Shown here piece after piece: positions 47,501-54,260 of a DNA stretch of 59,178 nt. Source of the DNA: CAYOHR01 sp964512145. GTDB taxonomy: Bacteria; Bacteroidota; Bacteroidia; Flavobacteriales_G; JALEGO01. The notes under the pieces were generated by a model that made no database searches, was not told where the DNA came from, and saw only the letters and a list, made by a program, of their open reading frames with translations. How positions within the stretch are numbered: position 1 is the stretch's first letter; every line of letters starts with the position of its first letter. The position numbers and the translations under genes were made by a program. Location: assembly GCA_964512145.1 (NCBI GenBank), contig CAZEIM010000016.1:1-59178 (forward strand). Direction: 5' to 3'.

Positions 47501-47639
47501 AGCCAAAATTTGTAGTTGGTTGAGAGCTTCTTGGTTGGTAGGTAGGCTTTGAAATACCAGTATTATTGTATTTATAAGCATATAAACCAGCTAAAAATAC
47601 GAATGCAGCGGTAAAAGAAAAGAGGATAATCTTTTTCAT
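44538..47639 (-). CDS. Large secreted VPS10/BNR-type propeller protein with T9SS type A sorting domain
   Basis: The 1033-residue protein has a signal peptide (MKKIILFSFTAAFVFLAG), a propeller region with repeated sortilin/BNR-type blades (DDGGNTW, SYDAGNNWQPL, STNKGISWTKI, GNDGGIFKS, GTQDNGTLF), an inserted beta-sandwich-like segment (about residues 555-670; GDGTGTFNYTTGAYDITF, LNVRAYYQGY) that does not look like a blade, further blades (FAGSRVV..., YVSNQALTATN, GTHGRGIW) and a type A sorting domain (VFPNPAINRSNIQ to KFVISK). Probably a surface adhesin-like or glycan/protein-binding protein; no catalytic motif is seen. It has its own promoter box and terminator. Confidence 0.9.
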   Translation of the reverse strand: MKKIILFSFTAAFVFLAGLYAYKYNNTGISKPTYQPRSSQPTTNFGWKGAQDLYFMLRRNANTGTLTIEDIMNARKAVDNSYSAISKTTSLLYWDELGPDNIGGRTRGILVDNTSDGSRVYAGAASGGVFVSYDAGNNWQPLNNTQDNLCISSMTQGPDGTIWVATGSAFENFGLGGTGGSGFVGDGLFKLTPGQNFLTKLLSTSPSGLDSSGDWSIINVVRVDKNNRVYVALNKGLRYSDDGGNTWTNPVIVPETSNPLQSPCVDVEITATNDVIAAFKTGVWYSPNGNVGTFARSTGIPGNNRIEMSIAPTNQNRVYAVACNYTGGYGDFSGFWESTNKGISWTKIPTLASFNPFNITGSNPQGAYNMLLGVDPSNENVVYIGGIDLYKYDGNFTHISQWSAPEFFPYYVHADQHTYAYNPQNSSELYYGNDGGIFKSFTQGNFFFAANRGYNVTQFYTLGFTAEGYVFGGTQDNGTLFIDGKNSVYPKQATQISGGDGFGCDASNITPVIFGSVYNGNVRKGKSTGGGLGDYCSGWNCADGNFYTPLRLWESINDTTSRDSIEYVIEDGSKEYILIEANGTTKKFSGIVPKTLSNVKFLGGSISFRAGTQLLSDTDGDGNLTGDGTGTFNYTTGAYDITFTTNPANKLNVRAYYQGYIDAGEVLQLTSNTPDVALRGNTFTVPYTVPTYSGPGTIIKVKDPVQSLLAFGASTGRVYFTRNSLKDKDPEWFNVRYSLTNQAIKTMEFSPDGNHLFVGTFSGNVFRISGLNKVYDQAAAQLTSGGGEVTSTLIFSAGSRVVTGISLDPKNPNTIAISLGNYGSTNHVYVSNQALTATNSSTFVVAQGDLPPMPVYSILISNDDNKTIVAGTEFGVYTSSIFNTNVWTPANGNLPRVPVFAVRQQLNPWAVTDHTNTIYIGTHGRGIWKNTAFVGIDEGTPYQPKSFISSLQVFPNPAINRSNIQIQMNLSFDSQIKLSVYNIQGALVHSEYKSLSKGNSTIQLDIENYKSGNYFLSIEANNEFKTAKFVISK

Positions 47640-47658
47640 GGTTTAAAAAAATTTAGTG

Positions 47659-47666
47659 CAAATTTA
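47659..47666 (-). promoter_or_regulatory. Bacteroidota -7 box (TAAATTTG) for the propeller protein gene
   Basis: Exact TAnnTTTG match on the minus strand, 20 bases before the ATG at 47639. Confidence 0.45.
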
Positions 47667-47788
47667 AATCAATTACTATAAAATTCATGTATATCAAATA
47701 TAAATTATTATTTTAAAAATATTTATTTCAATTATTGAATGGATAATTTCCTACAACAAATGGCTATAATAATTTGTTTAATGGTGTC

Positions 47789-48679
47789 TTACAAATGTTT
47801 TTCAGCATGATACGATGAGCGGACTAATGGTCCACTTTCAACATATCGGATGCCTTTTTGTAAGGCAATTTTTTTATATTCCTCGAAAAGTTCGGGTGTA
47901 ATAAACTCAACCACAGGAAGGTGATTAGAAGTTGGTTGTAGATATTGACCAATGGTTAAAATATCTAAATTAACCGAAACTAAATCATCTATTGTTTCAA
48001 TCACCTCATGGTATGTTTCTCCTAATCCAACCATAATGCCGGATTTTGTTTTAATACCAGACTTTTTAAGTCTTCTTAAAAGCTCTAAACTTCGATCGTA
48101 TTTTGCCTGAATTCGAACTTGTTTGGTGAGTCTTCTTACGGTTTCTAAATTATGTGAAACAACTTCGGGGGCAACATCTATAATTTTTTGCAGGTTATTC
48201 CAATCACCTTTAAAGTCTGGAATTAATGTTTCAAGGGTTGTACCGGGGCTAATTCTTCTTACAGCTTTTATTGTTTCAATCCAAATATCTGAACCGCCAT
48301 CGGGTAAATCGTCTCTATCTACTGAAGTAATAACGCAATGTTTTACGCCCATTAACTTTACTGATTTTGCAACCCTAACCGGCTCAAATGGGTCTACTTT
48401 ATCCGGTTTTCCGGTTGAAACAGAACAAAATCCACAAGATCTGGTGCAAACATTTCCTAAAATCATAAACGTTGCAGTGCCAGCACCCCAACATTCGCCC
48501 ATATTGGGGCAATTACCACTTTGACAAATAGTATGGAGTTTATGCGTTTCAACAATACCTCTAACTTTTTTGTAATTCTCACCTACAGGAAGTTTTACAC
48601 GAAGCCAAGAAGGCTTTTTACTTTTAATACTATTTTGTTCCAAGTTATTTAATTTTTTTTCCAAACTGCCAACAGGCAA
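47789..48679 (-). CDS. lipA: Lipoyl synthase
   Basis: The 296-residue radical-SAM enzyme has both cluster-binding sets: the auxiliary Cys motif CQSGNCPNMGEC and the radical-SAM CTRSCGFC, with the preceding GTATFMILG, plus SVDRDDLPDGGS and the C-terminal VESGPLVRSSYHAEKH. It inserts two sulfurs into octanoyl-protein to make the lipoyl cofactor used by SucB in this window. As drawn it begins with TTG at 48679 and overlaps the upstream gene by 35 bases; a second in-frame TTG 12 codons later is a possible start that nearly removes the overlap. Confidence 0.97.
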   Translation of the reverse strand: MPVGSLEKKLNNLEQNSIKSKKPSWLRVKLPVGENYKKVRGIVETHKLHTICQSGNCPNMGECWGAGTATFMILGNVCTRSCGFCSVSTGKPDKVDPFEPVRVAKSVKLMGVKHCVITSVDRDDLPDGGSDIWIETIKAVRRISPGTTLETLIPDFKGDWNNLQKIIDVAPEVVSHNLETVRRLTKQVRIQAKYDRSLELLRRLKKSGIKTKSGIMVGLGETYHEVIETIDDLVSVNLDILTIGQYLQPTSNHLPVVEFITPELFEEYKKIALQKGIRYVESGPLVRSSYHAEKHL

Positions 48680-49418
48680 AAATGTTTAAAAAAGCAAAAT
48701 TATTATCAATAATTGCCATAATGGGAATATCTTTTAAAAAAATATCTGATCGTAAACCTATTTCAATTGCCCTTACATATTCATCTGATTTTGAATATTC
48801 AAATTGTACGGCTGCTTTTACATTTAAACCAGGAAGAAATCTTAGTTTATCTAAACCATAAAAAACATTTGCTTTACCAAAAATTTGAGATTGAGAGTGT
48901 TTGGTTTCATCGTACTGCTCTATTACTTTTCGAGCACCGGTTATTAAGTAAGGATATGCAATTTCTAAATACACTGGTTTTAAAATAGCTATTGAGGGTC
49001 CTATTGAATAATTTAAGCTAATTTGAACTCCATTTAAGCTTTGTTTCTCATGTTTTATTTTTTCATATCCAAATGAACCTGAAAGTATAGAGACATCGTT
49101 TTTTTTACCATAAACATACCCTCTAGCATCGGTATTGAATGTTGTTATTTTAACTTCTTTAGGGTGTTTTAGAGTAACCCATTCTATATTATAAAATGTT
49201 TTTTGAGTAGCATTTAAAACATTATAATGCCTATAATTAAAACCTAAACCTTTGGTATGTACTATAGCGCTAAATACATTTTGTTTTCGGTAAATTAGAC
49301 GTATCTCATCAAAACGAGTATCACTTTTATTAATGTATTTTATGCTATTGGTATCTGTTTGCGAATAACCAGAGATTGCAATCAAAATAAAATACAAAAC
49401 CTTGAAATAACGCACCAT
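48645..49418 (-). CDS. Predicted outer-membrane beta-barrel protein
   Basis: The 257-residue protein has a signal peptide (MVRYFKVLYFILIAISGYS) and alternating-strand character (FSAIVHTKGLGFNYRHYN, KTFYNIEWVTLK, DVSILSGSFGYEKI, VQISLNYSIGPSIAIL, AVQFEYSKSDEYVRAIEIGL) with a C-terminal FACWQFGKKIK rather than a strict terminal Phe. It is located 18 bp after the DUF4834-like gene and overlaps lipA. Family similarity to conserved Bacteroidota barrels is likely but I cannot name a specific function. Confidence 0.7.
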   Translation of the reverse strand: MVRYFKVLYFILIAISGYSQTDTNSIKYINKSDTRFDEIRLIYRKQNVFSAIVHTKGLGFNYRHYNVLNATQKTFYNIEWVTLKHPKEVKITTFNTDARGYVYGKKNDVSILSGSFGYEKIKHEKQSLNGVQISLNYSIGPSIAILKPVYLEIAYPYLITGARKVIEQYDETKHSQSQIFGKANVFYGLDKLRFLPGLNVKAAVQFEYSKSDEYVRAIEIGLRSDIFLKDIPIMAIIDNNFAFLNIFACWQFGKKIK

Positions 49419-49436
49419 ATTATAAAATTACGAAAA

Positions 49437-49631
49437 TTATTTTATTTCTTCATAATCTACATATTCCGAGAGCTCGTCTTCCATTTTTTTTCTTTTATTT
49501 GAAAAAAATGAACCACTTGAATTACTGGTTTTATTTTCTTTAGAATTTGCTTTTTGTGAATTTCCAAAAATTAATTTTATCCATGAATAAACAATGTAAA
49601 ACATGAATAAATAAAATAAAAATCGTAACAT
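49437..49631 (-). CDS. Small membrane protein (DUF4834-like)
   Basis: The 64-residue protein has a strongly hydrophobic N-terminus (LRFLFYLFMFYIVYSWIKLIFG) and a basic-to-acidic tail (SKENKTSN ... KMEDELSEYVDYEEIK). It matches the form of DUF4834, small one-helix proteins of Bacteroidota. The start overlaps the last base of carB, so it is in the same operon. Function unknown. Confidence 0.75.
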   Translation of the reverse strand: MLRFLFYLFMFYIVYSWIKLIFGNSQKANSKENKTSNSSGSFFSNKRKKMEDELSEYVDYEEIK

Positions 49632-52447
49632 TATCTACTTAAATATAAATTTCTTTCCGAATAAATCTTTTTAAAATAATCGTCTTTTAGGTCTTTTATA
49701 AAAATAATTTCTTCACCGGTGGATTTCATTTCGGGCCCTAGCTCTTTATTAACATTAGGAAATTTATTAAAAGAAAATACCGGTTTTTTAATAGCGTACC
49801 CATTTTGTTTTGGCATAAACGTATAATCCTTTATTTTTTTAATTCCCAACATTAACTCAGTAGCGTATTTTACATAAGGCTCAGAGTATGCTTTCGCAAT
49901 AAACGGTACTGTTCTGGAAGCTCTTGGATTAGCTTCAATTACATATACGGTATTATTTTTTACGGCAAACTGTATATTAATTAAGCCTTTTACCTGCATG
50001 TTTTTAGCTATTTTTTGAGTGTATTCTGTAATTTTTTGTAATACGTTTTCGGGTAAATCGAAAGTAGGTAATACCGCATAAGAATCACCGGAATGTATTC
50101 CTGCAGGTTCGATATGCTCCATAATTCCGATGATGTATACATCTTCTCCATCTGAAATAGCATCCGCCTCAGCTTCTATAGCACCTGATAAAAAATGGTC
50201 TAATAATATTTTATTATCGGGCATTTGACCTAATATTTTAATTACCTGCCTTTCTAGTTCATCTTCATTGATTACAATTTTCATGCTTTGCCCTCCTAAT
50301 ACATAAGATGGGCGAACCAAAAGAGGGAACCCTAGTTCTTTTGAAACTTTTATAGCATCCTCTGCTGTTTCAACTGCAGCATATTTTGGGTAAGGTATAT
50401 TTAATTCTTTCAATAAATCTGAAAATCTTCCTCTATCTTCCGCTAAATCTAAGGAATTAAATTTTGTGCCAATAATAGGAATATTATAGCGATCAAGTTT
50501 TTCTGCTAATTTTAATGCGGTTTGGCCTCCAAGTTGAACAATTACTCCAATAGGCTTTTCTAATTCAATGATTTCGAAAATATGTTCCCAAAATACAGGT
50601 TCAAAATACAATTTATCTGCGATATCAAAATCAGTAGATACGGTTTCGGGATTACAATTAATCATAATAGTTTCATATCCAGCTTCTTTTGCAGCCAAAA
50701 CACCATGCACGCAAGAGTAATCAAATTCTATGCCTTGACCTATTCTGTTTGGACCTGATCCTAATACTATTACTTTTTTCTTTTGGCTAGATATTGATTC
50801 ATTTTCTTCCCCAAAAGTTGAGTAGTAATAAGGCGTTTGTGCTTCAAATTCAGCGGAACATGTATCTACTAATTTATATACTCTATGAATTCCCAATTCT
50901 TTTCTTTTTGAGTACACCTCGCTTTCTAAACAACGCAGTAAATGACCTAATTGTCGATCGGCATACCCTTTAGATTTTGCTTCGAATAAAAGGTCTTTAG
51001 AAATCGAATGTATGTTGTTTTTTTCAATCTCTTTTTCTAAGGCTATTAACTCTTCTATTTGATATAAAAACCAAAGATCAATTTTAGTTACTTCATGAAT
51101 TCTTTTTACTGGAATTCCTAATTTAATGGCATCGTATATATGAAATATTCTGTTCCAACTTGGGTGTTTTAGGCTATGCATTAACTCATCTTGATTGGAC
51201 AGTTCTTTTCCATCGGCACCAAGACCGTTTCTTTTTATTTCTAAAGATTGACAAGCTTTTTGAAGTGCTTCTTGAAAACATCTACCAATTCCCATTACTT
51301 CTCCAACCGATTTCATTTGCAGGCCGATTTCTCTATCGGAACCTACAAATTTATCAAAATTCCAACGAGGAATTTTAACAATTACATAGTCCAACGTGGG
51401 TTCAAAAAATGCAGATGTGGTTTTGGTTATTTGATTTTTTAATTCATTCAAGTTGTATCCTATGGCTAATTTTGCTGCAATTTTTGCAATAGGGTAACCT
51501 GTAGCTTTAGAGGCAAGGGCAGAAGATCGAGAAACTCTTGGGTTAATTTCAATGGCTATAATATCTTCATTTTCATCTGGACTAACTGCAAATTGCACGT
51601 TGCACCCTCCTGCAAACTTACCTATGGCTCTCATCATCTTTATAGCCATATCCCTCATTTTTTGATATGTTTTATCTGATAAAGTCATAGCTGGAGCAAC
51701 GGTAATAGAGTCGCCTGTGTGTATTCCCATAGGATCAAAATTTTCAATAGAACAAATGATAATAATATTATCATTATGATCGCGCAACAGTTCCAATTCA
51801 AATTCTTTCCAGCCCATCATAGCCTTATCAATTAAAACTTCATGTATAGGAGATGCATGAAGACCCCTATTGAGCAGAGTATCAAAATCTTCTTTCGCAT
51901 AAACTATAGATGCTCCTGTGCCTCCTAAAGTAAATGATGGCCTAATAACTAATGGGAAACCAAATTCTTGTGCAATGGCTTTTCCCTCCAAAAAAGAATT
52001 AGCTATTTTTGAAGGAGCCATCGGAATATTAATACTTTCTAATAATTGTCTGAATTTTTCCCTATTTTCAGTTATTTCTATAGCATCAATATCAACCCCT
52101 ATTATTTTAACATTATATTTTTCCCATAGTCCTAAGTTATCGCATTCTATACATAAATTTAATGCCGTTTGTCCTCCCATAGTAGGTAATACCGCATCAA
52201 TTTTTCGTTCTACTAAAATTTTTTCAATAGACACAGGATTTAAAGGAAGTAAATATACGTGATCTGCAGTTACAGGATCGGTCATAATTGTGGCAGGATT
52301 TGAGTTTATTAAGGAAACTTCAATTCCTTCTTCTTTTAACGATCGCGCAGCTTGAGATCCAGAGTAATCAAACTCACAAGCTTGTCCAATAATTATTGGA
52401 CCACTTCCAATAATTAAAACTGATTTTATTTCGATGTTTTGTGGCAT
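49631..52447 (-). CDS. carB: Carbamoyl-phosphate synthase large subunit
   Basis: The 938-residue protein has the two homologous halves of CarB: each with a pre-ATP-grasp glycine motif (IGSGPIIIGQACEFDYSG; LGSGPNRIGQGIEFDYS), an ATP-grasp domain and an E-x-N-P-R motif (IEINPRVSRSSALASKATGYPIAK; IEANPRASRTVPFIAK). It ends about 130 residues short of the E. coli enzyme and lacks the MGS-like allosteric domain, which is typical of Flavobacteria and predicts no UMP/ornithine control through that domain. It makes carbamoyl phosphate for pyrimidines and arginine, with CarA encoded elsewhere. A terminator-like hairpin lies just before the ATG. Confidence 0.97.
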   Translation of the reverse strand: MPQNIEIKSVLIIGSGPIIIGQACEFDYSGSQAARSLKEEGIEVSLINSNPATIMTDPVTADHVYLLPLNPVSIEKILVERKIDAVLPTMGGQTALNLCIECDNLGLWEKYNVKIIGVDIDAIEITENREKFRQLLESINIPMAPSKIANSFLEGKAIAQEFGFPLVIRPSFTLGGTGASIVYAKEDFDTLLNRGLHASPIHEVLIDKAMMGWKEFELELLRDHNDNIIIICSIENFDPMGIHTGDSITVAPAMTLSDKTYQKMRDMAIKMMRAIGKFAGGCNVQFAVSPDENEDIIAIEINPRVSRSSALASKATGYPIAKIAAKLAIGYNLNELKNQITKTTSAFFEPTLDYVIVKIPRWNFDKFVGSDREIGLQMKSVGEVMGIGRCFQEALQKACQSLEIKRNGLGADGKELSNQDELMHSLKHPSWNRIFHIYDAIKLGIPVKRIHEVTKIDLWFLYQIEELIALEKEIEKNNIHSISKDLLFEAKSKGYADRQLGHLLRCLESEVYSKRKELGIHRVYKLVDTCSAEFEAQTPYYYSTFGEENESISSQKKKVIVLGSGPNRIGQGIEFDYSCVHGVLAAKEAGYETIMINCNPETVSTDFDIADKLYFEPVFWEHIFEIIELEKPIGVIVQLGGQTALKLAEKLDRYNIPIIGTKFNSLDLAEDRGRFSDLLKELNIPYPKYAAVETAEDAIKVSKELGFPLLVRPSYVLGGQSMKIVINEDELERQVIKILGQMPDNKILLDHFLSGAIEAEADAISDGEDVYIIGIMEHIEPAGIHSGDSYAVLPTFDLPENVLQKITEYTQKIAKNMQVKGLINIQFAVKNNTVYVIEANPRASRTVPFIAKAYSEPYVKYATELMLGIKKIKDYTFMPKQNGYAIKKPVFSFNKFPNVNKELGPEMKSTGEEIIFIKDLKDDYFKKIYSERNLYLSR

Positions 52448-52462
52448 GTAATTAATAAAAAA

Positions 52463-52492
52463 AATCCCGACTAATATTCATTAATCGGGATT
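52463..52492 (-). terminator. Strong terminator hairpin 15 bases before carB (possible attenuator)
   Basis: On the minus strand AATCCCGA ... TCGGGATT forms an 8-bp stem with a further weak pairing in the loop (TTAAT/ATTAG), followed by TTTTTTTTATT. The T-run ends about 9 bases before the carB ATG. It ends the rpmH/small-protein transcript or, if a promoter lies upstream, acts as an attenuator of carB. Confidence 0.82.
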
Positions 52493-52514
52493 GACATAAA
52501 CTTTAAAAACACTT

Positions 52515-52790
52515 TTACTGAACTCTAAATTCTTTTACTTTAGAAGGATCTGATTTAACAATGTTTTTTATAAAAACTAAACCTTCTTTTTCAGGTAAAA
52601 TTAATGTTCTCTTTCTTTCAATGTCAGAAAAATCCGTTACTCGAATCACATTTTCAGATTTACTGTAAACGATTATCCAAGATTGCATATTCAAAATCTC
52701 TTGTTTTGTTGATTCAACAGAAATTTTTTCTTCAGCTTGTACGTTAGCATATAAAATAACTGCTAATGCTAATATTAATACTTTTTTCAT
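52515..52790 (-). CDS. Small exported protein of unknown function
   Basis: The 91-residue protein has a signal peptide (MKKVLILALAVILYANVQA) and a short beta-rich body (SWIIVYSKSENVIRVTDFSD, KRTLILPEKEGLVFIKNIV). I do not recognise a domain. It starts 6 bases after the rpmH stop, so it is transcribed with the ribosomal protein gene, and ends just before a terminator hairpin. Confidence 0.7.
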   Translation of the reverse strand: MKKVLILALAVILYANVQAEEKISVESTKQEILNMQSWIIVYSKSENVIRVTDFSDIERKRTLILPEKEGLVFIKNIVKSDPSKVKEFRVQ

Positions 52791-52796
52791 AATAAA

Positions 52797-52952
52797 TTAC
52801 TTATGTGTTTTTTCATCGGATACGGTTAATCTTTTTCTTCCTTTAGCTCTTCTTCTGGCCAATACTTTTCTGCCATCTTTACTAGCCATTCTATCCATGA
52901 ATCCATGTTTATTTTTTCTTTTTCTATTGGAAGGTTGATATGTTCTTTTCAT
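52797..52952 (-). CDS. rpmH: Ribosomal protein L34
   Basis: The 51-residue product begins MKRTYQPSNRKRKNKHGF and contains the L34 core MASKDGRKVLARRRAKGRKRL, with a Bacteroidota-type tail (TVSDEKTHK). It is a basic component of the large ribosomal subunit. The gene is short enough to be missed by automated ORF length cutoffs. It has the best promoter in the window and is followed after 6 bases by a small exported-protein gene. No dnaA or rnpA is beside it. Confidence 0.97.
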   Translation of the reverse strand: MKRTYQPSNRKRKNKHGFMDRMASKDGRKVLARRRAKGRKRLTVSDEKTHK

Positions 52953-52969
52953 AACTTAAAAATAGTTTG

Positions 52970-53000
52970 CAAAACTAATAATATTTTTGACGCGTTCAAA
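52970..53000 (-). promoter_or_regulatory. Consensus Bacteroidota promoter for rpmH (TTTG-19 bp-TAGTTTTG)
   Basis: The minus strand has -33 TTTG (53000-52997) and -7 TAGTTTTG (52977-52970) with the ideal 19-bp spacing. The -7 box ends 17 bases before the rpmH ATG. Confidence 0.8.
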
Positions 53001-53423
53001 ATTTTTAAACAAATTTTTGTTAATAAACTTTAAGTAAATGTATATGCACTAAAAAAGTAAACCAAAGATTTATGTCAGAAAAATAAATGATAAAAGTTAT
53101 ATTTAGTGCTATTTAGGTAAAAAATATTGAGAAAATGAGTAATTTTTTTTGTTGGGTTTATTTATAGATTTAACGGATACTTTGCAAAAAGTACTGATAA
53201 TAAATAAAAATATAAAAAACACTGCGTATTTCATGGTAACATTAACTATTTAAAGTTAACGTATTAACTAAAATTATGCCAAAGCAAATTATTGAATAGC
53301 GTAAAATACACTATGAAAGGTTGAATATTATAAAAAAATGGAATACATGATAATAAAATGTATTCTAACATAAATATTTAATTCAAACATACAGGAACAA
53401 TATTTTGATTCTCTCTAAAACCT
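53001..53423. other. Stretch without a confident gene
   Basis: About 420 bases, very AT-rich, hold only the doubtful 41-residue minus-strand ORF at 53109-53234 and an inverted repeat TTAACTATTTAAAGTTAA at about 53242-53259. I see no tRNA, rRNA or clear small-RNA terminator. The plus strand has no plausible ORF here. Confidence 0.5.
53109..53234 (-). CDS. Possible small ORF with signal-like N-terminus (41 residues)
   Basis: This ORF in the intergenic stretch reads MKYAVFFIFLFIISTFCKVS ... QYFLPK. The first 20 residues look like a hydrophobic export or membrane signal. There is no clear ribosome-binding site or -7 box close upstream, and no family is recognised, so it may be chance. Confidence 0.25.
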   Translation of the reverse strand: MKYAVFFIFLFIISTFCKVSVKSINKPNKKNYSFSQYFLPK

Positions 53424-53809
53424 TTATTTTTTTCCTGATTTGTCCTTAACTAATAATAAAAAATCTTCTGATAAAGGTAAAAAGCCAAAGTCGTAACAAA
53501 ATATATACTTTTTGTTGTTTTTAGTCTCCATTATATGAGTATGAAAGTTGAAATTATAGCCTAAATCGTGTAGTTTATTTTTATGAACACTCGTTTTTCC
53601 ATCTGGNNNNNNNNNNNNNNNNNNNNNTCTGGATTTAATTGTTCTAAAATTTTTCTGTTTTTTTGAAGTATTTTATTGATTTTCCGAACTTGTGCTAAAT
53701 TTTCCCAGTTTAATTTATTGTTAAAACTACTTCTGCATTGATCAGAACAGAATATTTTATCGAACCGACCTTTCAAAACCTCGTTACATTCTTTACAATA
53801 TTTCATCAT
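53424..53809 (-). CDS. Small zinc-ribbon protein, broken by a spurious assembly gap
   Basis: The N-terminal half (MKYCKECNEVLKGRFDKIFCSDQCRSSFNN) has two CxxC pairs that form a zinc ribbon. The 21-N gap at 53607-53627 is flanked by the same five bases (TCTGG on the plus strand). If the two sides are joined on this overlap the frame runs straight through: QLNPDGKTSVHKNKLHDLGYNF ... KDKSGKK, stop at 53424. The resulting protein of about 120 residues matches a common Bacteroidota Zn-ribbon family whose C-terminus contains YDFGFLPL. Function unknown. Confidence 0.78.
53607..53627. other. Assembly gap (21 N) that probably hides a 5-bp contig overlap
   Basis: Both flanks carry TCTGG; joining them there restores a continuous Zn-ribbon reading frame, so no sequence need be missing. 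Confidence 0.9.
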
Positions 53810-53859
53810 TAAAATGTACCTTAATTTATTAAAAATTTAAACACCAAGCAAGTTGAAAT

Positions 53860-54260
53860 TCAATATGGCTCAATTTNNNNNNNNNNNNNNNNNNNNNNNN
53901 NNNNNNNNNNNNNNNTCGGCCTTGTATAATCATGTTTAATTCTTTAGCGGCAATTTGACTCAAATCCACAATATTTTTAATGTAAAATGGACCTCTGTCG
54001 TTAACTTGAACAAACACACACTGTAAATTATCAAGCCTTGTTACTTTTAATTTCGTTCCAAAGGGTAAAGTTCTGTGAGCACATGTAAATAATTTATTAT
54101 TAAAAACTGCTCCATTGGCGGTTTTTCTCCCATCAAATTTTGAAGCATAATATGTTGCATACCCTATTTCGTAATAACAGGAATCATACTTTTGAGCAAA
54201 AGCATGATTATTAACACTAAAAATAACAAGGATAATTACAATAATTCTACTGTCTATCAT
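53860..54260 (-). CDS. RlpA-like septal ring lytic transglycosylase-type protein, 3' end in an assembly gap
   Basis: After a signal peptide (MIDSRIIVIILVIFSVNNHAFA) comes a double-psi beta-barrel RlpA domain: GYATYYASKFDGRKTANGAVFNN, CAHRTLPFGTKLKVTRL, VQVNDRGPFYIKNIVDLSQIAAKELN. The 39-N gap (53877-53915) falls after IIQGR. Past it two frames stop soon: ...KLSHIEFQLAWCLNF (stop 53829) or ...IEPY (stop 53860); the second resembles a normal RlpA end (V-x-I-E-P) and is preferred. RlpA-type proteins cut or bind denuded glycan strands at septa. It overlaps the lptD end by 14 bases. Confidence 0.75.
53877..53915. other. Assembly gap (39 N) in the rlpA-like gene
   Basis: The flanks do not overlap. 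By comparison with normal RlpA ends, only a few codons are likely to be missing. Confidence 0.95.
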
